Source: JALYOC01 sp036675345
GTDB lineage: Bacteria > Myxococcota > Myxococcia > Myxococcales > Myxococcaceae
NCBI GenBank assembly: GCA_036675345.1
Contig: JAKFFE010000022.1
Span: 310,001 to 374,000, forward strand
Reading direction: 5' to 3'
DNA length: 64,000 nt
Below are positions 7,440 to 15,454 of the stretch, piece by piece; position 1 is the stretch's first letter; each line of letters opens with the position of its first letter. The position numbers were made by a program, and so were the translations under genes. The notes beneath the pieces were generated by a model. The model was not told the DNA's origin and ran no database searches. It was given only the letters and a program-made list of their open reading frames with translations.

Positions 7440-9758
7440 ATGCCGCCTCGAATGAGCCGCGTCCTCCTGCTGCTGTTCTTCGCCTCCGGCGCCTCCGGGC
7501 TGCTCTACGAGGTGGTGTGGACCCGCTCGCTGGCGCTGCACTTCGGGGCCACCGCGCCCAGCCTGGCGGCGGTGCTCTCCACCTTCATGGGGGGACTGTC
7601 GTTGGGCAGCGCCCTGGCCGCGCGCTGGGCCCAGCGGCTGGCCCGGCCGCTGCGCGCCTACGGGCTGCTGGAGCTGGGGATCGCCGCGCTGGCCTGGGCC
7701 GTCCCGGGGGTGATCGCGCTGACCGAGCCGCTGCTGGCCTGGGCCTATCCCCGCTTCGGGCCCGGCCCCAGCTTCGATGCCCTGCGCTTCGGGGTGGCGG
7801 TGCTGGCGTTGCTCCCGCCCACCCTGTTGATGGGCGCCACCCTCCCGGTGCTGGCCCGGGTGCTGGTGCACCGGCCGGGGGAGGAGGGGGCCCGGGCCGG
7901 CGCCGCCTACGCGATCAACACCCTGGGCGGGATGGCCGGGGCCTTTCTCTCCGGGTTCGTGCTGATCCGCCTGCTGGGGATGACCGCCACCATCGCCCTG
8001 GCCGCGGCCACCAACGCGGCGATCGGCGGGGTGGCGCTGCTGATCGCCCACCGCTGGAAGGCCACCTTGGCTCCGGAGGCGCCCTGGAGCCCGGCCCCGG
8101 TCCCGCCCGGCGCGCTGCCCTCCTCCTGGATCGTCACCGTCTGCGGCTTCTCCGGCTTCGCTTCCCTGGCCTACGAGGTGCTCTGGACCCGGTACTTCGT
8201 CAACAGCTTCCACAGCACGGTGGCGGCCTTCTCCACCATCCTGATCGCCTATCTGGGCGGGCTGGGCCTGGGCGCCGCGCTGGCCTCCCGCGCCGCGCGC
8301 ACCCAGGTCCTCTCCTCCCGCCACCTGGCGATCCTCCAGGGGGCGATCGCGCTCTCGGTGCTGTTGCTGCTGGGGAGCGTGGAGTCGGTCTCCCAGTGGT
8401 ACGGCCTCCTGGTGGGGCGGTTCAGCTCCAACCAGGCGGCTCAGGCGGTGCTGGTGGTGGCGGTGATGCTGGTCCCCACCGTGCTGATGGGGATGGTGCT
8501 GCCGGTGGGGATGCAATTGCTCTCCGGACGGTCGGCGGACGTGGCCCGGACGGTGGGCGCGGCCAATGCCGCCAGCGCCCTGGGGTCGGCGCTGGGACCG
8601 CTGGCGGCGGCCTTCGTGCTGCTCCCGGCGCTGGGCGCCTGGCGGTCGGTGGTGGTGATCGCCGCCGCCCAGGCGGTGCTGGCGGTGGTGATCTCCTTGC
8701 AGGGTTCAGCGCGGAGGGTCCCCCTGGGGCTGGCGTTCGGCGCCGCCGGGGTGGCGGTTTTGCTGCTGGCGGTGCGCACCCCGGAGTCGGGCCGGCTGCT
8801 GCCCCGCTACGCCTTCGATCCCGCGCTGGATCGGGTGGTGGAGTACCGGGAGTCGGCCCATGGCACCCTGGTGGTGACCGAGCACGGAGAGAACCGCGCC
8901 CGGGGGCTGTTCCTGGACGGCTTCCAGGCCACCGGGGATGGGCCGTTCACCGAGTACATGCGGATGATGGCCCACCTGCCGCTGCTGGCCCACCCGGCGC
9001 CCCACAGCGCGCTGGTGATCTGCCTGGGCACCGGGATCACCCTCGGCTCCGCGGCGCTCCACGGCCCGGGGCAGCTGGACTGCGCCGAGCTGAACCCGGA
9101 CGTGGTGGCCTGCGCGCCCCAGTTCGCCCAGCAGAACCACCAGGTGCTCTCCCGGCCGGGGACCCGGGTCCACGTGGACGATGGGCGCAACTTCCTGCGC
9201 CGCACCGCCTCCCGCTACGACGTGATCACCCTCGAGCCGCTGCCCCCGTACTTCGCGGGGACGGTCAGCCTCTACACCCGGGAGTTCAACCAGCTGGCCA
9301 AGGCGCGGCTCCACCCGGGCGGGGTGTTCGCCCAGTGGCTGCCGATGCACCTGGTCACCGATCCCGAGGCCCGGATGATCGTCCGCGCGGTCACCGACGT
9401 CTTTGCGCACGTGGTGGTGTGGCGGCTGCCGGAGGACATGTCGGCGATCATCCTCGCCTCCGACCGGGCCCTGGACTTCCAGCGGGTGGAACAGGCCCGC
9501 CCGGAGGTGCTGGCGGATCTGGCCCGCTTCGGCCTGGACTCGCGGCAGGCGCTGGACCGCCATCTGCTCCTGGATGAAGCGGCGGTGGCCCGCTACGTCC
9601 GGGACGCCGCGCCGCTGATCGACGATCACCCGGTGGTGGAGTACTCGGACATCGACGCCGCGGCCCGCCGCGCCGGCGGGATGAGTGTCCTCAAGCAGCA
9701 GAACATCGCCGGGCTGCTGGAGGCGCGCGGTCCTGCCCTCCGGAGCTTGGTAGAGTGA
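7440..9758 (+). CDS. Membrane-fused spermidine-synthase-like protein
   Basis: The 772-residue protein joins an N-terminal multi-spanning membrane domain (roughly residues 1-440) to a C-terminal spermidine-synthase-like methyltransferase-fold domain. The membrane part contains two similar halves, each starting with a GFxSLxYEVxWTR-type motif (ASGLLYEVVWTR and ASLAYEVLWTR), consistent with internal duplication. The C-terminal part has LVICLGTGITLGSA, CAELNPDV and HVDDGRNFLRR, the dcAdoMet/SAM-binding signatures. Many bacteria carry such fusions; the substrates are generally unproven and true spermidine synthesis is not established. ATG 7452 is a possible alternative start. The stop overlaps the next gene by four bases. 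Confidence 0.82.
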   Translation: MPPRMSRVLLLLFFASGASGLLYEVVWTRSLALHFGATAPSLAAVLSTFMGGLSLGSALAARWAQRLARPLRAYGLLELGIAALAWAVPGVIALTEPLLAWAYPRFGPGPSFDALRFGVAVLALLPPTLLMGATLPVLARVLVHRPGEEGARAGAAYAINTLGGMAGAFLSGFVLIRLLGMTATIALAAATNAAIGGVALLIAHRWKATLAPEAPWSPAPVPPGALPSSWIVTVCGFSGFASLAYEVLWTRYFVNSFHSTVAAFSTILIAYLGGLGLGAALASRAARTQVLSSRHLAILQGAIALSVLLLLGSVESVSQWYGLLVGRFSSNQAAQAVLVVAVMLVPTVLMGMVLPVGMQLLSGRSADVARTVGAANAASALGSALGPLAAAFVLLPALGAWRSVVVIAAAQAVLAVVISLQGSARRVPLGLAFGAAGVAVLLLAVRTPESGRLLPRYAFDPALDRVVEYRESAHGTLVVTEHGENRARGLFLDGFQATGDGPFTEYMRMMAHLPLLAHPAPHSALVICLGTGITLGSAALHGPGQLDCAELNPDVVACAPQFAQQNHQVLSRPGTRVHVDDGRNFLRRTASRYDVITLEPLPPYFAGTVSLYTREFNQLAKARLHPGGVFAQWLPMHLVTDPEARMIVRAVTDVFAHVVVWRLPEDMSAIILASDRALDFQRVEQARPEVLADLARFGLDSRQALDRHLLLDEAAVARYVRDAAPLIDDHPVVEYSDIDAAARRAGGMSVLKQQNIAGLLEARGPALRSLVE

Positions 9759-10363
9759 ACCGGGTGATGCCGCGCCGCCGCTGGTTGCTGCTGGGTCTGC
9801 TCTGCGCCGCCGCCGGCCTGGGGAAGGGGTCCGCGCCGCTGTCCCCCTACGATGCGCTGTTCCAGCGCTACGGGGCGCGCTACGGGCTGGACTGGCGCCT
9901 TTTGGCCTCGGTGGCCTACGAGGAGAGCCGCTTCGATCCCCGGGCCCGCAGCTACGCCGGCGCCCGCGGCCTCTTCCAGGTGATGCCCGCCACCGGCAAG
10001 CAGCTGGGGTTTGACGACCTGGAGGACCCGGAGCAGGGGATCCACGCCGGGGTCCTCTATCTGCACCAGCAGCTGGGCCGGTTCGAACCCTCGCTCCCCC
10101 CGACAGAGCGGCTGGCCTTCGCCCTGGCGGCCTACAACGCCGGCTTTGGCCACGTGGACGACGCCCGCAAGCTGGCCTCCCAGCTGGGGTGGGACCCGGA
10201 CCGCTGGGAGGGGAACGTGGAGCGGGCGCTGCTGTTGCTGGAGCAGCCCCGGCACTTCCGCCGTGCCCGCCATGGCTTCGTTCGCGGGTGGGAACCCGCC
10301 CGGTACGTCGCCCAGGTCCAGCAGCACTACCACCGCTCACTGAGGCAACACCCCGCGCCATGA
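9755..10363 (+). CDS. Lytic transglycosylase (SLT domain)
   Basis: The 202-residue protein has an N-terminal hydrophobic signal (WLLLGLLCAAAGL) and then a goose-lysozyme/Slt70-type domain. LLASVAYEESRFDP carries the catalytic Glu-Ser pair, followed by ARGLFQVMPATGKQLG and AFALAAYNAGFGHV, all hallmarks of soluble lytic transglycosylases. It should cleave peptidoglycan glycan strands in the periplasm. The GTG at 9755 overlaps the previous stop (GTGA); ATG 9767, four codons later, is an equally plausible start. Its stop overlaps the following small gene by ATGA. Confidence 0.88.
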   Translation: MNRVMPRRRWLLLGLLCAAAGLGKGSAPLSPYDALFQRYGARYGLDWRLLASVAYEESRFDPRARSYAGARGLFQVMPATGKQLGFDDLEDPEQGIHAGVLYLHQQLGRFEPSLPPTERLAFALAAYNAGFGHVDDARKLASQLGWDPDRWEGNVERALLLLEQPRHFRRARHGFVRGWEPARYVAQVQQHYHRSLRQHPAP

Positions 10364-10533
10364 CCTCCCAGCCCCCGCCGGATCCCCGCACCGTGTGCAT
10401 CATCTGCAACGTCCCCAGGAGCCCGTCCCGCCCGGGCGCCACCTATGAGGGACAGGGGGAGAACGCGATGATCGTCACCTTCTTCGTGCACGACCTGTGT
10501 CGGCCGCTGCTGGACGCGCGGCGCGACTCCTAG
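10360..10533 (+). CDS. Small 57-residue protein with a CxxC motif, unknown
   Basis: The ATG at 10360 overlaps the transglycosylase stop (ATGA), a coupling arrangement repeated across this window. The 57-residue product starts MTSQPPPDPRTVCIICNVPR and ends VHDLCRPLLDARRDS. The CIIC pair and a later Cys near residue 47 could form a small zinc or redox site. No family was recognised. The overlap and the cysteine spacing are the main arguments that it is a real gene. Its stop shares CTAG (10530-10533) with the convergent response regulator gene. Confidence 0.55.
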   Translation: MTSQPPPDPRTVCIICNVPRSPSRPGATYEGQGENAMIVTFFVHDLCRPLLDARRDS

Positions 10534-10892
10534 CCGCGGGCCTCATTGAGGGAGTCCAGCAGCAAGGAGAGCTGCTGCTTGGTCGCCCCCTTGGGCAGGT
10601 AGTAGTGCGCGCCCTGCATCAGCGCGGCCGAGACCTCGTGGGGCGGGCGGCCCGTCAGGAAGACCACCCGGGGACCATCGTGGGGGATCTCGCGGGCGAC
10701 GTCCTCCCCGCTCATCCCCGGCATGCTCAGATCCAGCAGCACCACGCCGTAGGTGTCGTCATCCAGCTTGGACAGCGCCTGCTCGCCGTCCTCGGCCTCG
10801 CTGGGCTCGTAGCCCAACTCCTCGAGGCTATTGGCCAGGAAGCTGCGCCAGTCGGCGTCATCGTCAACCACCAGGACTTTCCGCGATCGCAT
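10530..10892 (-). CDS. Single-domain response regulator
   Basis: Starting at ATG 10892 the product is 120 residues and consists of one receiver domain. It has the acidic pair in VLVVDDDAD (near residues 7-11), the phospho-acceptor Asp in VVLLDLSMPG (about 52), a Thr in VVFLTGRP and the conserved Lys in YYLPKGA. There is no output domain and no adjacent histidine kinase, so it probably acts by protein contact or phosphotransfer. It lies downstream of the glycosyltransferase genes on the same strand, 86 bases after the membrane-protein stop, and may belong to the same transcript. Confidence 0.85.
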   Translation of the reverse strand: MRSRKVLVVDDDADWRSFLANSLEELGYEPSEAEDGEQALSKLDDDTYGVVLLDLSMPGMSGEDVAREIPHDGPRVVFLTGRPPHEVSAALMQGAHYYLPKGATKQQLSLLLDSLNEARG

Positions 10893-10927
10893 CACGGGGT
10901 CAACGCAACACCACGCCCCGGACATTC

Positions 10928-10972
10928 TCGGAGGGTGGGTGATTCTCTACCGACTGCCCGCGTGCCCTCCGA
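10928..10972 (-). terminator. Possible hairpin after the membrane-protein gene
   Basis: TCGGAGGG (10928-10935) and CCCTCCGA (10965-10972) are perfect complements around a 29-nt loop with some internal pairing potential. No clear U-tract follows on the minus strand. It could be a weak terminator or an mRNA-stabilising hairpin between the membrane protein and the response regulator. Confidence 0.3.
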
Positions 10973-10978
10973 CCAGGC

Positions 10979-11608
10979 CTACGAGGCCTTGGCCAGGGCG
11001 ACGACGGTGGCCCCGGTCCCGGCGGCGACGTCGGCCTCGCCCGGCGGATACAGCTTCTTCACGCAGTAGATGATCAGCGAGGTCTGGATCAGCACCGCGG
11101 TGGCAGCCATCACCGCCTGCAGCCGGGGATCGGTGACCACCACCCCGGAGATCGCCCCCCAGCCCAGCATCGCGAACCCGGCCAGCTCCACCTGGGACTT
11201 CTTGCGCACGTACTCCCGCACGCCACTGCCCGGGGCCAGGGTGGGCAGCAGGGTGCGGTAGCGCACGAAGGCCAGCAGGAAGGAGGCGGTGAAGGTCCCC
11301 ATGTAGAGGGCCAGATCGTGGATGAACATCATCGGGGCGATGGAGGTGCCCAGCAGCGCGAAGAAGAAATACACCGAAGGCAGGGTCTTGGCCGGGCCCA
11401 GGTGCTGCAGGAAGTAGAGGCCGCCGTACCACCAGTGGACCGCCATCAGCGCGTGGAACACCCACAGGCTGCACAGCACCATCCCCTCCGGGGTCATCAG
11501 GGTCAGCCGGGGAAGCTGCAGCAGCAGATAGAGGATCTGACCCATCATCAGGATCGAGACCGCGGTGGCCTGGACCTGCGGGTTGGCGGGACCGACGACT
11601 GGGCTCAC
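10979..11608 (-). CDS. Multi-spanning membrane protein coupled to glycosyltransferase
   Basis: The GTG start (11606-11608) overlaps the TGA of the upstream glycosyltransferase (GTGA). The 209-residue product has five or six hydrophobic segments, for example ILMMGQILYLLLQLP, VLCSLWVFHALMAV, VYFFFALLGTSIAPMMFIH, MGTFTASFLLAFV and VLIQTSLIIYCV. A conserved-looking aromatic/His stretch (VFHALMAVHWWYG) sits in the second segment. No family was recognised. Because it is translationally coupled to GT21-like enzymes, a role in handling the glycolipid product (transport, modification or complex anchoring) is a reasonable inference, not shown by motif. Confidence 0.7.
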   Translation of the reverse strand: MSPVVGPANPQVQATAVSILMMGQILYLLLQLPRLTLMTPEGMVLCSLWVFHALMAVHWWYGGLYFLQHLGPAKTLPSVYFFFALLGTSIAPMMFIHDLALYMGTFTASFLLAFVRYRTLLPTLAPGSGVREYVRKKSQVELAGFAMLGWGAISGVVVTDPRLQAVMAATAVLIQTSLIIYCVKKLYPPGEADVAAGTGATVVALAKAS

Positions 11609-12888
11609 TTCTCACCTCCGGCCAGCGCGTAGCGTGGCTTGTCTTCCTCCCCGCGGACCGGCAGCGCGTGCACCTGCGCCAGGGGAGCGGGGAGGGTGGC
11701 CGGACCGCCCAGGGGGGCGGCCGCCAGGATCAGCGTGTTCTTGCCCAGGGTGAAGCGCTGTCCGCGCCACACCACGTCGCGGTGGAACCACACCGTGGTC
11801 ACGATCCCCAGCATCACCACATCCGCCAGCACCAGCAGCCAGACATCGCGCAGCCGGTTGCCGAAGAGCACGAAGGGGATGATGTCGATCAGCTGGTTGT
11901 GGATCGCCGCCGCCGCCAGCACCGCCGCGGCGGTGTGCAGGCCGCCCAGGGAGGCCGCCCCGGCCACCGCGCCAATGAAGAACGGGTTCCACACCATCTC
12001 CCCGATCGGAAGGGTCCAGAACGCCATCCGATGCAACACCGCCCAGCGCATCTGCTGGGCCCAGAGGAACTGCAGCGACATCTCCCCCAGGTGGACGTCC
12101 ACCGCCTCGTTGACCAGCACCGCCTGGAGGCCGTGGGCGCGGACCTCGCGGCCGATCAGCCCGTCCTCCACCAGGTAGCGCTCGTAGTGGGCAAACCCGC
12201 CCATCTTCTCCAGGGCGGTGCGGCGGAGCACGAAGCACTTGCCCACCAGGTTGGCGATCCCCAGCAGCCGGTAGGCGGCGGCGATGGAGGGCATCCCCAG
12301 GGTGCAGAAGATGGCCGCCTGCACCCGCGCGCCCAGGCTGCGGCCGGGGACGCCCCGGAACATCGCGTAGCTCAGCGCCACCCGGGGGTCGGCGAAGGGG
12401 GCGATCAGCCGCTTGAGCAGCCCGGGGGTGACCCGGATGTTGGAGTCGGCGACGTAGAAGAACTCACCCCGGGCGTGGGCCTCCAGGTGGGTGAGGTTCA
12501 CCACCTTGGGGTTGTGGGCGTGCTTGTCCCCGGTGAAGTGCAGCCGCACCTCCCGCTGGGGGAAGTCCCGGATGATCCGCTGGGCGATCTCCACCGCCGG
12601 ATCGTTGGGGTCGGCGATCCCGATCAGCACCTCGTACGGCACCCCCTCCAGCCGCATGAAGCTGGCCAGGTTGTCGTAGAGGCTGGGATCGGCGCCCTTG
12701 CAGGGCTTGAAGATCGTCACCCGCGGGACCCCGTGCGGGAACAGCGCCCGCATCTGGGCTTCGGTGGGCGGGGGGCGGCGGCGGTAGTGGACGACGGTCA
12801 GCACCGCCACCAGCAGCCCGGTTCCAGCAGTCAGGGCCGCGAACGCACAGAGCGCGATTTCGAGCAGGGACATGGGGGCTCCGGTCAA
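11605..12888 (-). CDS. GT21-like glycosyltransferase (ceramide glucosyltransferase type), second of pair
   Basis: The 427-residue enzyme has an N-terminal membrane helix, a GT-A catalytic domain and C-terminal membrane helices. It begins the catalytic part with VTIFKPCKGADPSLYDNL. It shows the ceramide-glucosyltransferase pattern: an early Asp region (IGIADPNDPAV), YVADSNIRVTP, LVEDGLIGREV and the QQMRWAV (Q/R-x-x-R-W) motif near residue 278. Known family members (UGCG, HpnI) transfer a sugar to ceramide or hopanoid lipids at the inner membrane. Acceptor and donor are not determinable here. It follows a paralogous enzyme 18 bases upstream and overlaps the membrane-protein gene downstream. Confidence 0.8.
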   Translation of the reverse strand: MTGAPMSLLEIALCAFAALTAGTGLLVAVLTVVHYRRRPPPTEAQMRALFPHGVPRVTIFKPCKGADPSLYDNLASFMRLEGVPYEVLIGIADPNDPAVEIAQRIIRDFPQREVRLHFTGDKHAHNPKVVNLTHLEAHARGEFFYVADSNIRVTPGLLKRLIAPFADPRVALSYAMFRGVPGRSLGARVQAAIFCTLGMPSIAAAYRLLGIANLVGKCFVLRRTALEKMGGFAHYERYLVEDGLIGREVRAHGLQAVLVNEAVDVHLGEMSLQFLWAQQMRWAVLHRMAFWTLPIGEMVWNPFFIGAVAGAASLGGLHTAAAVLAAAAIHNQLIDIIPFVLFGNRLRDVWLLVLADVVMLGIVTTVWFHRDVVWRGQRFTLGKNTLILAAAPLGGPATLPAPLAQVHALPVRGEEDKPRYALAGGEK

Positions 12889-12906
12889 ACGGGAGGCCGG
12901 GAAGGC

Positions 12907-14133
12907 CTAGGCGACGTGACGCTCCTGGGAGACGTACGCCGGCTCGGCGATCGGGGCCGGAAGCGGCAGCGGCAGCAGCTCCGGGGTGGGCGGGATCAGC
13001 TGCGAGCCGGCCTGCACCACCAGCTTGTTGCCCCGCCAGGTCACCGTGCGGACGAACAGTCCGTAGGCCCAGGCGGTGGTCCAGATCAGATCCTTGAGCA
13101 GCGCGTACAGGGGGGTCATCACCCCGAACAGCACCGGCCGGAACTGACGGGTGTTCAGCGCGTCCAGCGAGGACTTGGCCGCCCACACCGCCAGGAACAG
13201 CAGCCCGTTCTCCCGGGTGGGGTTGAGCAGCGCGCCCAGCAGCACCCAGGGGGTGACGCTCATCAGGCCCTCGCCCACGTAGGTGTACCAGGCGATGGCG
13301 GTGCGGTGGATCACGCACCAGCGCTTCTGCCGGTTGAGGAAGTCCTTCAAGGTCCGGTTCTGGGAGACCTGCACCACCGGCAGCTTGCAGTGGGCGATCT
13401 TCATCCCCAGCTGGTCGTGGATCCCGCGGCCCAGCACGTAGTCCTCGGCCAGGTGGTTGCGCGCGGCGTAGAAGCCGCCCAGCGCCACCAGCGCGCTCTT
13501 GCGCAGCGCCATCGACTTGCCGACCACGATGTCGTGGGGGATGGGCGCCAGCTTGGCGGCGATCATCCCCGAGGCGATGGTGGAGCCGAGGTGGAAGTTG
13601 TCCAGCAGCGAGCCCAGCTTCTGCTCACCCACCCCCACGATCGGGTTGGTGACGCAGGCCACCTGCGGATCCTCGAACTCGGCGGCGATCTCCTCCAGGT
13701 ACCCGGGGGTGGGCCGGCAGTTGGAGTCGCTGATCAACAGCAGGTCGAAGCGGGCCTGATCCTGCAGGGTGCACAGCTGGTTCACCTTGGGGTTCAGCCC
13801 CGGCTCACCGCGCTGCAGGAACAGCTTCACCCGGTCCGGCCAGCGCTGGGTGGCCGCCACCGCCAGCGGGTAGGCCGGGTCCTTCTCGTTCTTCACCCCC
13901 AGCAGCAATTCGTAGTTCGGGTAGGGAAGGGTGGCGAACAGCTCCAGGTTCCTCTCCAGCCCATCGTCCACCCCGCACAGGGGCTTGAGGATGGAGATCC
14001 CCGGCTGGCTGGACTGGAGCTTGGGACCCTGGCGCACGTACCACCAGGTCAAGAAGGCCTGGAACGCCGAGGCGCCCAGACCGAAGAGGCCCACCGCCAG
14101 CAACACGAAGCTCACTGCGACCAAGATGGACAT
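12907..14133 (-). CDS. GT21-like glycosyltransferase (ceramide glucosyltransferase type), first of pair
   Basis: ATG 14133 (MSILVAVSFVLLAVG) is chosen over an upstream in-frame ATG at 14214. It begins directly with the membrane helix and has the same GGAGCCCC leader as the paralogous gene downstream. The 408-residue product has ISILKPLCGVDDGLERNL, LLISDSNCRPTPG, LAEDYVLGRGI and RQKRWCVIH, the D1-D2-D3-(Q/R)xxRW set of GT21 enzymes. C-terminal hydrophobic segments suggest an inner-membrane enzyme with a cytoplasmic active site. Sequence differences from the neighbour indicate an old duplication, perhaps with different donor or acceptor. Confidence 0.8.
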   Translation of the reverse strand: MSILVAVSFVLLAVGLFGLGASAFQAFLTWWYVRQGPKLQSSQPGISILKPLCGVDDGLERNLELFATLPYPNYELLLGVKNEKDPAYPLAVAATQRWPDRVKLFLQRGEPGLNPKVNQLCTLQDQARFDLLLISDSNCRPTPGYLEEIAAEFEDPQVACVTNPIVGVGEQKLGSLLDNFHLGSTIASGMIAAKLAPIPHDIVVGKSMALRKSALVALGGFYAARNHLAEDYVLGRGIHDQLGMKIAHCKLPVVQVSQNRTLKDFLNRQKRWCVIHRTAIAWYTYVGEGLMSVTPWVLLGALLNPTRENGLLFLAVWAAKSSLDALNTRQFRPVLFGVMTPLYALLKDLIWTTAWAYGLFVRTVTWRGNKLVVQAGSQLIPPTPELLPLPLPAPIAEPAYVSQERHVA

Positions 14134-14333
14134 CGGGGCTCCCAAGGTTTGGCGCCGTTCCGAACAGCTCCGTGGTCCGCATTCCTCCCGATGAACCCGG
14201 AAGGTACCACGCACGCCTGCTCGCTACCGCCGGCTACAGCCTCGTCGGGAGGGACGAAGTGCAACTGCCGTGCGCTGCGTCAAAGGCGCTCCGGGCCCGT
14301 GAAATCAATTGGTTGCTAGGTTTCGGCGGCCTG

Positions 14334-14363
14334 GCGCGGTGCGTTGAGTGCTTCGCACTGCGC
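14334..14363. other. Imperfect hairpin in a 285-bp intergenic gap
   Basis: GCGCGGTGCG (14334-14343) pairs with CGCACTGCGC (14354-14363) over ten positions with one G-T wobble and a ten-base loop. It lies between the 340-residue protein gene and the glycosyltransferase pair. No T-tract is adjacent, so terminator function is uncertain. The rest of the 14134-14418 gap shows no convincing promoter or gene. Confidence 0.4.
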
Positions 14364-14418
14364 AGGAGGCGTGGCAGCAGGCAAGCAAAGCGAACGGAAA
14401 CTTACTGCCCTGCTCAAC

Positions 14419-15441
14419 TCAGCCGCGGATGCCCTTGGGGGCAATCTTCACCGGCGGGGCGGCGGCGCGGATCACAGTCGCCAGCTCGTTCCCGTAGAAC
14501 TGGGCCAGCGCCAGGGCCACCGAGCGGACCTCTTCGGGGGGTAGGGTGGCCCACTTCTGGGCCAGCGACTCCACCGCCGGGCCCACCGGCGCCCGGGGCA
14601 ACCGCAGCAGCGCCTGGCGGGCCTCTCCGGGCAGCGCCACCAGGGCGTCCAGGGCAGGGCGGAGGCGCTCGCGGGAGGCAGGTTCGATGGCGTTGACGAA
14701 AGTCATCCGCTCCGCCTCCGACCAGCCGGTGCGGATCGCGGCCCGGTCGCAGACGTCCCGGGAGAGCCCTACCACCAGCGGGGTCAGCAGCTGCAGGGTC
14801 TCCAGCGGCACGGCCGGAAAGGCCTGCCGGAACTCCGCCAGCGGCGCGGGCGCGAAGGTGCGGGGAAGCTCGCCCAGCTTCTCCAGCTTGAACTTCCCCA
14901 GCTTGCCGCGGAACTTGTCGATCACCGCCCGGGCCCGGGCCTCCTCCTTGCGGCGCAGGGCGTCGTGCTTGATCGCCAGCACCTCGTCCTCGGACAGCTT
15001 CTGGCTGCCGCCGGTGAGGCTGCGCTTGGGCCCGGACGCGGGCGCCGCCGCGGGGGTGAAGGTCCCGGCGCCCTTCCTCTGGGGCCGGCGGGGCGCCGCC
15101 CGGGTCCCGGAGGTGCGCAGCTGCTCGGGGGAAGGCTGGGAGTGGGCACCGGAGGAACGCAGCTGCTCGGGGGAGGGCTGGGAGTGCTCGCCGGACATCC
15201 GCAGCCGGCCCTCCATCCCGGAGAGGGGATCCCCGGTCTGCGCGGGGAGCTGCCTGGGCATCAGCACCCCCACCAGGAAGTCGCGGGTGGCGGGGTGGGA
15301 GATCTGTCCGGCCGCCCGTCCCAGGCCTACCCGCGCCTGGACCACCGCGGCGCCCAGGGCCCGGAACACGCCCTGGAACCAGGCAGACGCCAGGGCGGCC
15401 ACGTCCACCGCGGGCTTCGGGGTCTTCAGGGGTTCGGGCAT
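14419..15441 (-). CDS. Hypothetical protein with a duplicated 14-residue motif, downstream of phoU
   Basis: This 340-residue protein was not recognised. An N-terminal helical part (about 1-65) is followed by a low-complexity linker with two adjacent 14-residue repeats of the type GxHSQPSPEQLRxS (about residues 84-111), then a basic Pro/Ala-rich stretch, and a helical C-terminal domain rich in Leu, Arg and Ala (LSEDEVLAIKHDAL to the end). No signal peptide or membrane segment is evident, so a cytoplasmic location is likely. It begins 13 bases after the phoU stop on the same strand, which suggests it is the last member of the pst-phoU transcript. Confidence 0.65.
   Translation of the reverse strand: MPEPLKTPKPAVDVAALASAWFQGVFRALGAAVVQARVGLGRAAGQISHPATRDFLVGVLMPRQLPAQTGDPLSGMEGRLRMSGEHSQPSPEQLRSSGAHSQPSPEQLRTSGTRAAPRRPQRKGAGTFTPAAAPASGPKRSLTGGSQKLSEDEVLAIKHDALRRKEEARARAVIDKFRGKLGKFKLEKLGELPRTFAPAPLAEFRQAFPAVPLETLQLLTPLVVGLSRDVCDRAAIRTGWSEAERMTFVNAIEPASRERLRPALDALVALPGEARQALLRLPRAPVGPAVESLAQKWATLPPEEVRSVALALAQFYGNELATVIRAAAPPVKIAPKGIRG
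15109..15192 (-). repeat. Two tandem 42-bp in-frame repeats
   Basis: Units at 15109-15150 and 15151-15192 are nearly identical and keep the reading frame. They encode two copies of a 14-residue Ser/Pro/Gln-rich motif inside the hypothetical protein after phoU. This looks like recent slippage duplication in a linker. Confidence 0.85.
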
Positions 15442-15454
15442 CGGGAGGCGGAGT

